From assembly GCF_023715725.1 (NCBI RefSeq), contig NZ_JAMBOT010000004.1, forward strand, positions 426,537 through 490,536: DNA of 64,000 bases, given 5' to 3'. Below the pieces are notes generated by a model that worked only from the letters and a program-made list of their open reading frames with translations, was not told the DNA's origin and did not search any database. Origin of the DNA: Paenibacillus pasadenensis (GTDB lineage: Bacteria > Bacillota > Bacilli > Paenibacillales > Paenibacillaceae). A program made the position numbers and the translations under genes. Shown here piece by piece: positions 33,925 to 42,780 of this stretch (position 1 is the stretch's first letter; every line of letters starts with the position of its first letter).

Positions 33925-34950
33925 TTAAAATTCAAATGTAAAATCCTCATCACGCAGCGGCTCTACGTTCAGTGTGCGGACATAACCGTTGCCTTTTTTG
34001 GAGAAAAAGTCATGCTGCTTCGTGCGTGTGCTGATGCCGTTGAAAACGATTGGATTGACGTCCTCTTCCTCGAACACCGGCTCCAGACCCAGATTCATCA
34101 TCGCTTTGTTCGCGTTATAACGAACGAACTTTTTGACCTCTTCCTGCAAGCCGATGGGCGTATACAGCTCGTCCGTATACAGCTCCTCGTTGGCATGTAG
34201 CTTCAGGAGCAGCTCGTTCAGCTCCTGCAGCGTCTCCGACTGCTCCTGGGCGCTGAGCGAGGCATGAACCTCCTGAGCCAGCACGCCGACATACAAGCCG
34301 TGAATGCTTTCGTCGCGCAGAATCAGGTCGATGATCTCGCCGCTGCTTGTCATTTTGCCCTGTCCGGCCAAATAGAGCGGGTAGAAAAAGCCGCTGTAGA
34401 ACAGATAGCTTTCCAGCAAAACGGAAGCGGCCATCGCCATGTAGAGATCCCGGGGCGACTGAATATTCCGGTAGTAGCCGGAAATAACCGAAGCCTTCTT
34501 CTGGAGCAGCGGATGCAGCTCCACCCATTTGAATACCGCGTCGATCTCTTCCGTGGAAGCCAGCGTTGTGAAAATGCTGCTGTACGATTTGGCGTGAATC
34601 TGCTCCATCATGCCCATGAAGCCGAGCACCGCCTTGCGCTGCAGCCCTTCCACATGCTCCGTCAGACTCGGCATTCCGACGCCGCCCTGAACCGTGTCCA
34701 GCAACGTCAGTCCGCCGAGTACCTTCATGTAGGTGTCGCGCTCTTGATCGTTCAGGTACATCCAGCTCATCTTGTCGTCCGACAGCGGAATTTCCTCGTC
34801 GGTCCAGAACTGCATCAGATTCTGGCTCCAAAACGTTGCCGTGAAATCGTCGTCAGGACGGTTCCAGTTGACGGCGCGCAGCGGCGCTGCCGCCGGGGCG
34901 GCGGAGCCAGAGGCCGGGGCTTCCGGCGTGGCGAGATCGATCGGTTTCAT
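33925..34950 (-). CDS. nrdF: Ribonucleotide reductase class Ib, beta subunit
   Basis: 341 residues. It holds the dinuclear metal (Mn or Fe) tyrosyl radical cofactor. Ligands: Asp85 (LTLLDT), Glu116 and His119 (MEQIHAKSY), Glu180 (LLESYLFY), Glu214 and His217 (RDESIHG); radical Tyr123 in SYSSIF. The N-terminus has an Ala/Pro-rich stretch (about 8-24) beyond the usual start. Works with NrdE to reduce ribonucleoside diphosphates, with NrdI activating the cofactor. Last gene of nrdIEF, 89 bp after nrdE. Confidence 0.95.
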   Translation of the reverse strand: MKPIDLATPEAPASGSAAPAAAPLRAVNWNRPDDDFTATFWSQNLMQFWTDEEIPLSDDKMSWMYLNDQERDTYMKVLGGLTLLDTVQGGVGMPSLTEHVEGLQRKAVLGFMGMMEQIHAKSYSSIFTTLASTEEIDAVFKWVELHPLLQKKASVISGYYRNIQSPRDLYMAMAASVLLESYLFYSGFFYPLYLAGQGKMTSSGEIIDLILRDESIHGLYVGVLAQEVHASLSAQEQSETLQELNELLLKLHANEELYTDELYTPIGLQEEVKKFVRYNANKAMMNLGLEPVFEEEDVNPIVFNGISTRTKQHDFFSKKGNGYVRTLNVEPLRDEDFTFEF

Positions 34951-35039
34951 GGGTGAGGTTCCTCCTTATCTTTAACACGCGGAAATTCCGCATGGCAAGA
35001 GCCGCGTATGATGCGGCTCCTTAACAGCGGCGGGCAGAA

Positions 35040-37124
35040 TTACACCGCGCAGCTTACGCACTCTTCTACGCCAAGGCGGTTCGTGCGTGTATAGTAAAGG
35101 GATTTAAGCCCTTTGTGTGCAGCATACAGGTAGTACCGGGCAAGCTCGCGCGTTGTTACGCTGCTGTTAACGTGAAGCACGGCCGAAATTCCCTGGTCGA
35201 CATGCTCCTGAATCTCGGCGATCAGGTCAATGACCTTGAACTGATCCATCGCATAGGCGGACTTATAATAGAAGAAGTTGTCCTGCGAAAGAAACGGCAT
35301 TGGATAGTAGGTCGTCGAGTTTGCGTAGGTACGGGTCTCGATTGGCTCTACGATCGGCATCACGCTGGAAGTGGCGTTTTGCACATACGAGATGCTTTGC
35401 GTCGGCGCAATCGCCAGACGGTAGGCGTGGTACAGACCGTTGCGCGCCACCTTCTCCTTCAACTGAGCCCAATCCTGAGGCGACGGGATGTACATGCCTT
35501 CAAACAGCTCTTTCACGCGATCCGTCGCGGGACGGTAGTCGTTTTCCAGGTAGCGGTCGAAGTAGGTTCCCTTTGCGTACTCGGAGCGGTCGTAGTCGCG
35601 GAAGCGCTGGTTTTTCTCTGCCGCGATGTCGGAGCTTTTGTCCAGCGAGTAGAAGTTCAACATCATGAAGAACGTACGGACAAAATCGCGCGCTTCCGGG
35701 CTTTCATAGGCGATCTTCATCTTCGCTAAATAACCGTGCAGGTTCATCGCGCCGAGTCCGACGGAATGCATCTCTTCATTCGCTTTAACGACGCCAGGCG
35801 CGTTGGATACACGCGTCATATCGCTGACGGAGGTCAGTCCGGCGATGCCCTCATGCACCGTCTCGCGGATTTTGCCGTGTTTCATGACATTCGCGATGTT
35901 AAGCGAAGCCAGATTGCAGCTGATGTCGCGGCGGATTGTGTCCGCCTCGCCGAAATCGCCGATTTCCGACGTCTCCTGCAGCTGGTAGATTTCCGTGCAC
36001 AGGTTAGACATTTTGATGGAGCCGATGTCCTTCAGCGCGTGGAAGCGGTTGGCGTTGCTTTTGTTCATAATGTATGGATAGCCGGATTCAAGCTGAATCG
36101 TGGCGATTTTGATCAGCATGTCGCGCGCGCCCATAACGAGCTTTTTCTTGACGGCCGGATTGCTCATCAGCTCGTCGTACATCTCGTCGAGGTCCATATC
36201 GTCCAGATGAGTTCCGTATGCTTTGAAAACGGAATATGGAGCGAACACATGCAGCGGCTGGTTGTCCTGAGCCAGCTTGTAGAAGCGGTTCGGCACAATC
36301 AGGCCGATCGACAGCGTCTTCAGGCGGGTTTTCTCGTCGGCGTTGATCTTTTTGCTGTCGAGGAACTCCATAATATCCCAGCCAAAAATGTTATAGTAAG
36401 CCGCTCCGGAGCCTTTGCGCTGGCCCATCTGGTCGGCATAGGAGAACGCGTCCTCCATCAGCTTAAGCACCGGCATAATGCCTTTGGCCGCGCCTTCGAC
36501 GCCTTTGATCGGCTCGCCGCGCCCGCGCAGCTTGCTCAGGTTGACCGCAACGCCGCCGCCGATTTTGGACAGCTGCATGCAGGTTGACAGGTTGTAGTTG
36601 ATGGAGTTGAGCGAATCGTCCATCTCCAGCAGGAAACAACTGACCATCTCGCCCCGGCGGCTTTTGCCGGCGTTAAGGAAGGTCGGCGTCGCCGGCTGCA
36701 GGCGCTGCTCCATCATGGAAACGGCCAGTGCCTTGGCCAGCTCCGCGTCGCCGCGTCCGAGATGCAGCGCCGTTACCGCTACGCGGTCCGGGTAATGCTC
36801 CAGGTATTGGCTGCGGTCGTTGCTGCGCATCGCGTAGTCCGTGTAGAACTTGGATGCCGCCATATAGGAAGGGAATTCAAACTCCAGGCTGTGCGCCAGC
36901 TCGAATACGGCTACCGCATCCGTCTCCGAGTAGAGCTTGTACATATCCTCGTAGTAGTCGTTCTCGATCAGATAATCAATCTTTTCTTTATGGCTGCCGA
37001 ATACAGGACTTTTGGCGCGTGCTTCTTCCATAAAGGCCGCAACGGCCTCCCGGTCCTTCTCCAGCTTGAAAAATCCGTCCGCACCGCGTTTCATAATTTC
37101 GTTGTTAAGCTCAATATGCCGCAA
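35040..37124 (-). CDS. nrdE: Ribonucleotide reductase class Ib, alpha subunit
   Basis: 694 residues from a TTG (LRHIELNNEIMKRG) preceded by GGGAGGT at eight bases; the longer ATG frame would overlap nrdI by 47 bp with no site. The catalytic barrel has SCFLLEMDDSLNSI, SNLCTEIYQL with the catalytic Cys and Glu, and NLASLNIANV. The C-terminus ends ECVSCAV, the CxxC pair that is re-reduced by NrdH or thioredoxin. It lacks the long ATP-cone, as usual for class Ib. No nrdH gene is nearby. Overlaps nrdI by 14 bp. Confidence 0.95.
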   Translation of the reverse strand: MRHIELNNEIMKRGADGFFKLEKDREAVAAFMEEARAKSPVFGSHKEKIDYLIENDYYEDMYKLYSETDAVAVFELAHSLEFEFPSYMAASKFYTDYAMRSNDRSQYLEHYPDRVAVTALHLGRGDAELAKALAVSMMEQRLQPATPTFLNAGKSRRGEMVSCFLLEMDDSLNSINYNLSTCMQLSKIGGGVAVNLSKLRGRGEPIKGVEGAAKGIMPVLKLMEDAFSYADQMGQRKGSGAAYYNIFGWDIMEFLDSKKINADEKTRLKTLSIGLIVPNRFYKLAQDNQPLHVFAPYSVFKAYGTHLDDMDLDEMYDELMSNPAVKKKLVMGARDMLIKIATIQLESGYPYIMNKSNANRFHALKDIGSIKMSNLCTEIYQLQETSEIGDFGEADTIRRDISCNLASLNIANVMKHGKIRETVHEGIAGLTSVSDMTRVSNAPGVVKANEEMHSVGLGAMNLHGYLAKMKIAYESPEARDFVRTFFMMLNFYSLDKSSDIAAEKNQRFRDYDRSEYAKGTYFDRYLENDYRPATDRVKELFEGMYIPSPQDWAQLKEKVARNGLYHAYRLAIAPTQSISYVQNATSSVMPIVEPIETRTYANSTTYYPMPFLSQDNFFYYKSAYAMDQFKVIDLIAEIQEHVDQGISAVLHVNSSVTTRELARYYLYAAHKGLKSLYYTRTNRLGVEECVSCAV

Positions 37125-37470
37125 GTGGCTGCACCTCCCGCTTGAATTGTTCAACATCTCGCGCCGTTCCCGACAGCTCGAATTTGCAAATAACCGGTAC
37201 CTCGTACCGCTCCGATACTTTGTCAGCGCTGCCGGCGAAGCAGGTTCCCCAGTTGCGGTTGCCGCTGGCCGATACGCCTCGCAGATAGTCCCCGTTTTTC
37301 TCCAGGAACGACTCTACGCCAGGCGGCACATCTCCAAAACCCGTCGTGTAAGTAATCAGCACAAAAGGCTCCTCGACCGTCGTCGATTCGTTAATCTGAA
37401 CGGCGGGCAGCCCGAGCTTGCTCACGAATTTGCGCACATTCCCGGTACGGGACGTATAGGCGATCAGCAC
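37111..37470 (-). CDS. nrdI: NrdI flavoprotein for class Ib RNR assembly
   Basis: 119 residues, GTG start with AAAAGGAGTG nine bases upstream. Flavodoxin-like: YTSRTGNVRKF is the FMN phosphate loop, TYTTGFGDVPP and SGNRNWGTCFAGSADKVSERY are NrdI signatures. It supplies superoxide/peroxide to assemble the Mn(III)2-tyrosyl radical in NrdF. First gene of nrdIEF, behind an unusually long leader. Confidence 0.95.
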   Translation of the reverse strand: MLIAYTSRTGNVRKFVSKLGLPAVQINESTTVEEPFVLITYTTGFGDVPPGVESFLEKNGDYLRGVSASGNRNWGTCFAGSADKVSERYEVPVICKFELSGTARDVEQFKREVQPLAAY

Positions 37471-37884
37471 AGCGGTCCACTCCTTTTCTATAGGTTAGAA
37501 TGCTTTATGCCGGTGAATCCCCGACACTAGATCTAGTAGGTCATAGCTGTTAGCTCTGCGCACCGCACTCCGTCGAAGAAACGCGAATACGGTTCAGAAG
37601 AACAGCAAAAAACAAACCCGTCTGGAGTCGTCTCTCTGTTCCGGTGGCTCCATCAGGCTTTCCTTAAGTTATGTTGCAGGCGTTCCGCAGGCGCTCTTCG
37701 CTCCGCCTCATACCAGAGTCAAAAGGGCTGAAACTGCGGCGAACCGCATGCCCGGGATGTGTCGAACCCGACAGCCAAAGCTGAGTTCCGAACGGCTTGT
37801 CCCGGTCGTCATGTTGTATATTTTGGGGCTTGACAGCTTGATCAGTTCATGCTTGTAATTCCCATATGTAGAGGCTAGGAGTTA
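37471..37884 (-). promoter_or_regulatory. Long leader of nrdIEF, possibly structured
   Basis: About 400 nt between the predicted promoter and nrdI, with no gene. On the minus strand it contains GACAAGCC/GGCTGTC pairing, a TGCGG-TTCG-CCGCA hairpin, GC-rich repeats GGCGGAGCG / GCGCCTGCGGAACGCC, a TGGAG/CTCCA pair before a T-rich stretch (about 37600-37612), and the palindrome ACTAGATCTAGT (37526-37537). I could not match it to a cobalamin, T-box, S-box or other riboswitch core. It may be a regulatory RNA or simply a long leader. Confidence 0.4.
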
Positions 37885-37913
37885 AATTTACCTCAATATG
37901 TTGTGGTTGTCAA
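37885..37913 (-). promoter_or_regulatory. Predicted nrdIEF promoter with NrdR-like box
   Basis: Consensus TTGACA, 17-bp spacer, TAAATT. The spacer holds CCACAACATATTGAGG, resembling the NrdR box (consensus ACACAATATATTGTGT-like) at about 11 of 16 positions. Repression by NrdR here is inferred; a second canonical box 15-16 bp away was not found. Confidence 0.55.
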
Positions 37914-37982
37914 GCTGATGCACCTGTATTACCCCCTACCCCGGGAAGTGAAACCGACCCACTTACACACAGCTGTGAATAA

Positions 37983-38012
37983 GAAAAAAAGAGCCCGTTT
38001 TCCGGGCTCTTT
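37983..38012. terminator. Terminator of the DedA/TVP38-like gene
   Basis: AGAGCCCG-TTTT-CGGGCTCT stem with a run of seven A on the plus strand, giving a U-tract for the minus transcript. Confidence 0.88.
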
Positions 38013-38040
38013 ACGCTTTGTCCATAGTTTATCCACAGCA

Positions 38041-38685
38041 CTAAAGCGGCACATTTGTGGATGGATTTTTTTCGGCAGTAGACAATTTTTTTCGAGTTCG
38101 GTAGGCCTTTGCAGCGCGAGAAACCCCAAATACCAGCCCCAGAACAACGAGGAAGACGGCATACGACACAATGAGAATCCGCAGGTCCATTCCGGGAAAG
38201 ATAATGGAAGCGCTAAGAATGCCAAACATCCATATATGGGATAGGTTGCCGACGAGAGACGACCAAAAATACGGGATGAAGCGGACCGGCGCCACCGCGG
38301 ACATAAAGGAAATCAGGTTGTTCGGCATAATTGGAATCGTCCGCAGCAGAATGACCGTCCAGCCTCCGTATTGATCCAGCGCCGACTGGTAGCGCTCATA
38401 CCGGCTCATCTTTGCTTGAAAGTACCGCTCCACCTTGCCGTTGAAAAAATACCGGAACAGCAAGTACACGCCAAGCGCGGCCACCGTGCCTGCCAGCCAG
38501 CTGGCCATCAGTCCTCCGGCAACGCCAAGAGTCGTTATATGAATGAGAATTATCGTCGCAAATGGAAAAACGCCGAACAGCCCCTGAACTATCGCGAGCG
38601 GAATCGTGAGCAGCAGAATGGACGGGCCTGCCAAGCCGCTCGCCACCACCAGCGCATCGATCCACACGTTTATTCGATCAAACAC
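38041..38685 (-). CDS. TVP38/TMEM64 (DedA-like, VTT domain) membrane protein
   Basis: 214 residues, GTG start with GAGGAGG upstream. About five membrane segments; the VTT/SNARE-associated domain is recognisable by the Gly-rich GVAGGLMASWLAGTVAALGVYLLFRYFF, then FNGKVERYFQAK, and LLRTIPIMPNNLISFMSAVAPV. Proteins of this superfamily (DedA, YdjX-Z) are thought to act in lipid or proton-coupled transport such as recycling of lipid carriers. Single gene; the sequence after its stop carries two DnaA-box-like 9-mers. Confidence 0.85.
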   Translation of the reverse strand: MFDRINVWIDALVVASGLAGPSILLLTIPLAIVQGLFGVFPFATIILIHITTLGVAGGLMASWLAGTVAALGVYLLFRYFFNGKVERYFQAKMSRYERYQSALDQYGGWTVILLRTIPIMPNNLISFMSAVAPVRFIPYFWSSLVGNLSHIWMFGILSASIIFPGMDLRILIVSYAVFLVVLGLVFGVSRAAKAYRTRKKLSTAEKNPSTNVPL

Positions 38686-38912
38686 AACCAGGGCCTCCTC
38701 TCTTAACAGCGGACCTCAGTCCGCTTGACCATCTTACTATATTCGGCAAGCTCGGAACAAAGTCATTTATTTCTATTTTATTCCTTGGTGAATGGGGACG
38801 GACAGCTAGCGCTGTTGCATTGTCGGACTTGCAATCGGCTCCGTTGTTATTACATTCCATTTGTTAGACGATTCAAAACTGAAATAGTAATCATCAAGAA
38901 GTGCATGGTTAG

Positions 38913-38946
38913 AAAAAAACAGCCGTCCGGGTGAACGGACGGCTGT
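38913..38946 (-). terminator. Terminator of the SLH protein gene
   Basis: ACAGCCGTCCG / CGGACGGCTGT stem followed on the minus strand by seven T. Confidence 0.9.
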
Positions 38947-38956
38947 TGGAATGCGG

Positions 38957-41900
38957 TTAGGGCAGCAGTTGTGACTCTGCCAGCACCAAAAGATTGTAAT
39001 TGGTTACCTGAGCTTTTTGCTCAGTGCTCAGCAGCTCGTAAGCGGCTCTGGCGCGCTCGATGTTGATTTTAAGCTGATCCTGAGGAGCGTTCAGATCAAG
39101 CTGCTCGATGAGCTTAACGGTCATTTTAGGCGTAGCGCTTGGGACTGTCTGATAATCGAAGTTAATATAGCCAATTGAGTTGTAGAAGGCATCATACAGG
39201 TAAAGGATGCCGGTTTGATTCTTTGGTACAAATGAGTTGGACATAGAACGTAAAATCTCTTTTCCCGAAGCAACGAAATAACCCATTTGCTGCCGGGCGT
39301 CTTGAACCGTCGGAGCTTGCTGCATTGTAGAGATTACGCCTGACACGTACCGCACTTCGGCAGGTAGGTTCTCGGGATTGGCCCGAAAAGCGGTGTAGGA
39401 AAAAACAGCCTGGTAGCTCCAGTCTTGAAGTAACGCAAGCTCAAGGTCCAATGAAGTCGTAGAAACGGCATCGGCAGCGATGACTTCCTGCAAAGGAGTA
39501 AAATCATATTTATACTCTATCCGTTTGCTTATCACTCCTACTTCTTTAAACTCCAGAGAAATCCATATGCTTCCCACTTTAGATTCGTTGATTGGAAATT
39601 TGAATGGAGCATCAAATGAAATGCCAGGCATTCCCGGTCCGCCCGGATATGAATTTCCGGCTACGATGTCATAGGCGAGCTCATCATTTTGAGAGCCGTA
39701 AACATGAAGCGTTATTGCCTTAGAGAGAGCGTTTGCCGTTCCCCCTATTGGCGTTAAACGAACTTGAAGCTGCTTCCGAATCAAAACCGAATACATCTCA
39801 AATTGGCCTGTCGTTTTGGACTTAACTTTAAATACAATATTTTGATGATCTTGCGGCCCAAGTGTAGCCGTGAACTTATTTCCTTGAACAGGTACAAAAT
39901 CGTCCATCTCAGAGCCTTCCACAAAGGCATACACTTCCGACAGATTGCTGTCATAATCAAGCACAGCCTCAATCTGATTGGTGCCAAACAAGCTGGGTGA
40001 GAAGTATTGCTTGGTTTTTGGATTAAACGGCTCGTTCAATTCGGTTCCCGTTAAAGATAGAGATTTCAGCTGCTTGGCTTGCTCCTCTACTGCTGGAAGC
40101 TTCTTCATTGTTTCCATGCCTTGCTGCACTACATTGTAATTGGAGACTTTAGCCTGTTCCTCTGGGCTAAGCGCTCCATACAGCCTCTGAAGCAGCTCCA
40201 ACTTCGGATAATCGTTCACTGTTAACTCGGCAGGAAGCTCCGCAATCAGTCTCTCGACAAGCTGCGGAGTGACGTAAACCTTGACGTCTACCGGCAGTAC
40301 ATCAAAGCCGATTGGCTGTTTGTCTGTATCGTAATAATATACGACAGGATACAATTTAAAATCTCTTTCACGGTCATAACCAAAATAATCCGATATCTCG
40401 GTGCGCGTGCCTTGCAGCTTTGTTAAACGCGAAGAATACGATGCTTTAACTTTAGCATTCTCCACCGGCTGGCTTATTTGATCTGGATTGGAGTGGTACC
40501 AGATCGCACGCGCAAATACCGCCCCGGCAGGCAGAGGAGACTGAGGATCTACCTCCAGCTTTACAGCATAGGTTGCATAATCTCCGAGCTCCTCTTTGCT
40601 CAATACCCTAGCTTTGACGCTGCCGTTCAAGTCCGTTAGCTCCCGGAAATCATAGGCGACTTTATGGCGTTCTCCTTCTGGCAGGCCATTCTTTTGCAGA
40701 GTGACCCATACGGTTCCGGTTTGTTTGCTGGATGCAAACAACTTGATTAGATCGATCTCTGGAACAGAGATGTTGCTGTCATCAGAAGATTGAACAACGG
40801 ACTTAACCGGAGGAGCTCCTTGTTCAGTCGTATACACCCGCAGTGTATCACCCGACTTAATGCCCGTTCCATCCACAAGCAGTTCTCCGCTAGAAAATAC
40901 TTTTGTTTTTTCCGCAAGCGTCCACTCGTACAGAACACGTACGGAATATCCTCTTTCAAATTCGCCGCTCTGTGAAAACTGGCTTACGTAAATTTCGCTT
41001 TCCTGGCGAGCTTGCTGAGGGTAACGTACTTTCCCGTTTGCGTCCAGCTTCACATTTTTGATCAGATTGTCTCCGTACTCATCCCAAACCGTTACAAAGA
41101 CGTTAACATCCGGCCGATTGGATGTAACGGTAATGTCCATATCGCCTGCAACGTAATTAAGCGGCAGAACGACATCATATTCGTACACTTCAGGATCGAA
41201 GCCAAGCTTGTCCGATTTAGGAAAGAAAGCTGTTAAAGGATACCCGCCAACAGAAATTCCCGTAATAGCCGCTTCAACCGCAGGTGTTGGAGTAGGGCTC
41301 GGTGTTGAAGTCGGATTGCCCGGGAATCCAGGGAAAAAGCCCCCTCCGCCGCCCGCAACCGGAGTCGGGCTTGGAGACATTGTCGGCGCAGGCTGCAATT
41401 TCTTGGAGCCTGGCTCCTTTTCAAAAACAGAATCAGAAGCTTTATGACCGACAATAGCTTCTCCCACTGTACCTTGGCCTGTCACAAAGGTTTTCCCGTT
41501 CAGCGTCAGCGTGTCGATTCGGCTGCCGAAATCCAAGGCTACGACAGAATCTGTAGAATCCTCACTTACGGTTACCGATTCAAGGACGCTGCTCCCTTCC
41601 ACGGACAAGCGAACCGGGGAACCCTTTTTCTCCAAAAAGACGCTGCTCAACTGGCTGTCTTTAAAATGAATGGAGTGAATGCCGCCGCCGCGAATGATTG
41701 TTTTCCCTTCTACTTTAATCCCATTAAAAAAGGCGTCGCCCTCGGCAATTTCTTCCTCAAGCACAAGATCCCCTTTGATAATGAGGTTCTTCAGTGTCAC
41801 CTCGGCCGTACCGACCTTTACGCTGCCTTCAATGACTTGGCTGCCGGTCTCCGGACCATATACGCCCGCTTTGTTGTACTGCATATCCTTTGAAGCTGAA

Positions 41901-42541
41901 CCAACTGCTTTGCCGATTGCCGTTACGGCCTCCGCTCGGGTAAGCTGGCCGTTCGGACGGAAGCTGCCGTCAGGATACCCGCCAAGAATGCCTTGTGAAG
42001 CGAGTGCCGCTACGTAAGATTTGCTCCAAGACGGCAAAGAAGCTTTATCGCTGAACGAAGGCTCGGTTACAGCCGTGGAATCAATGCCTGCTGCCTTCGC
42101 AATCATAACCGCCGCTTCCTGCCGGGAAACCTTCTCCGCAGGACGGAACGTTCCGTCGTTATACCCTTTCACGTAACCTGCATATACAGCCGTTGCAACC
42201 GTACTGTACTCCCAGCTTTCTTTTTTAACATCCTTAAAAGAAAGAGCTGTCGCAGAGCCTTCCGATTTACCAAGAGCGCGGTTAACCAATGCGGCAAACT
42301 CACTGCGCTTTACCGGCTGATCAGGGCGAAGCATGCCATCCCCATAACCGGAAATCCAGCCTTTTTGCTCCCATTCCAGCAGCTGTTTTTCTGCCCAATG
42401 TCCTTTGACATCGCTCTGGGCCTTGTTACCTTGCCCGTTCGATTGAGCGGCTGCGCTAAAAGCTGCTTGTCCGCCAGAGCCGACAGCAAGCAGCAAAGCC
42501 AGACCTGCCGAAATCCATTTTTTATTGCCCGTTTTCTTCAC
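38957..42541 (-). CDS. SLH-domain surface protein with cadherin-like beta domains
   Basis: 1194 residues. Signal peptide (KKWISAGLALLLAVGSGGQAAFSAAA), then three SLH domains (about 45-90, 102-152, 162-212: WISGYGDGMLRPDQ, YVKGYNDGTFRPAE, ILGGYPDGSFRPNG) that bind pyruvylated wall polymer. A beta-rich domain (about 225-370) and a Pro/Thr/Gly linker (TPSPTPTPAVEA near 415) follow. At least two cadherin-like beta-sandwich segments are visible (ISVGGYPLTAFF...FDPEVYEYDV near 430; LSLTGTELNEPFNPKTKQY near 850). The C-terminus holds two copies of an ERA-YELLSTEQKAQVTNYN-type helical motif. Surface-exposed, ligand unknown. Confidence 0.9.
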   Translation of the reverse strand: MKKTGNKKWISAGLALLLAVGSGGQAAFSAAAQSNGQGNKAQSDVKGHWAEKQLLEWEQKGWISGYGDGMLRPDQPVKRSEFAALVNRALGKSEGSATALSFKDVKKESWEYSTVATAVYAGYVKGYNDGTFRPAEKVSRQEAAVMIAKAAGIDSTAVTEPSFSDKASLPSWSKSYVAALASQGILGGYPDGSFRPNGQLTRAEAVTAIGKAVGSASKDMQYNKAGVYGPETGSQVIEGSVKVGTAEVTLKNLIIKGDLVLEEEIAEGDAFFNGIKVEGKTIIRGGGIHSIHFKDSQLSSVFLEKKGSPVRLSVEGSSVLESVTVSEDSTDSVVALDFGSRIDTLTLNGKTFVTGQGTVGEAIVGHKASDSVFEKEPGSKKLQPAPTMSPSPTPVAGGGGGFFPGFPGNPTSTPSPTPTPAVEAAITGISVGGYPLTAFFPKSDKLGFDPEVYEYDVVLPLNYVAGDMDITVTSNRPDVNVFVTVWDEYGDNLIKNVKLDANGKVRYPQQARQESEIYVSQFSQSGEFERGYSVRVLYEWTLAEKTKVFSSGELLVDGTGIKSGDTLRVYTTEQGAPPVKSVVQSSDDSNISVPEIDLIKLFASSKQTGTVWVTLQKNGLPEGERHKVAYDFRELTDLNGSVKARVLSKEELGDYATYAVKLEVDPQSPLPAGAVFARAIWYHSNPDQISQPVENAKVKASYSSRLTKLQGTRTEISDYFGYDRERDFKLYPVVYYYDTDKQPIGFDVLPVDVKVYVTPQLVERLIAELPAELTVNDYPKLELLQRLYGALSPEEQAKVSNYNVVQQGMETMKKLPAVEEQAKQLKSLSLTGTELNEPFNPKTKQYFSPSLFGTNQIEAVLDYDSNLSEVYAFVEGSEMDDFVPVQGNKFTATLGPQDHQNIVFKVKSKTTGQFEMYSVLIRKQLQVRLTPIGGTANALSKAITLHVYGSQNDELAYDIVAGNSYPGGPGMPGISFDAPFKFPINESKVGSIWISLEFKEVGVISKRIEYKYDFTPLQEVIAADAVSTTSLDLELALLQDWSYQAVFSYTAFRANPENLPAEVRYVSGVISTMQQAPTVQDARQQMGYFVASGKEILRSMSNSFVPKNQTGILYLYDAFYNSIGYINFDYQTVPSATPKMTVKLIEQLDLNAPQDQLKINIERARAAYELLSTEQKAQVTNYNLLVLAESQLLP

Positions 42542-42656
42542 AAAATCCCCGCCTATTATGTATAAATTCGCTTCCTTGCTTGGTTATACCATCGCTACTT
42601 TATTATGGCAATGAAATTGTCCTTTACTTTAATAGGATTAAATTCAAAAAGTAATA

Positions 42657-42780
42657 TTGAACACTCCCGCCACCTGGAGAGGTGGGGGATTCTTGCGAAC
42701 AGAGAAGCAACCTTCTCTTTAGGAGCAAGCGACCCCTGCGGTTCCCGCAGTTGAGTTGGGATGTCCCAACAAACGTAGTC
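42657..42780 (-). ncRNA. Candidate omega RNA (reRNA) at the right end of the tnpB element
   Basis: TnpB guides are made from the 3' end of tnpB and the element right end. Here the hairpin and GTTCAA terminus are intact, and the flanking bases after 42657 on the minus strand (TATTACTTTTTGAATTTAAT) would be the guide. The 5' limit is a guess. Confidence 0.4.

Noticed and set aside
37471..37884. Cobalamin riboswitch before nrdIEF
   Set aside because: No B12-box-like sequence (AGYCMGRAGACCTGCC) was found on the minus strand of the leader.
37974..38060. Chromosomal origin
   Set aside because: Only two good DnaA-like boxes, no DnaA or DnaN gene and no AT-rich unwinding region.
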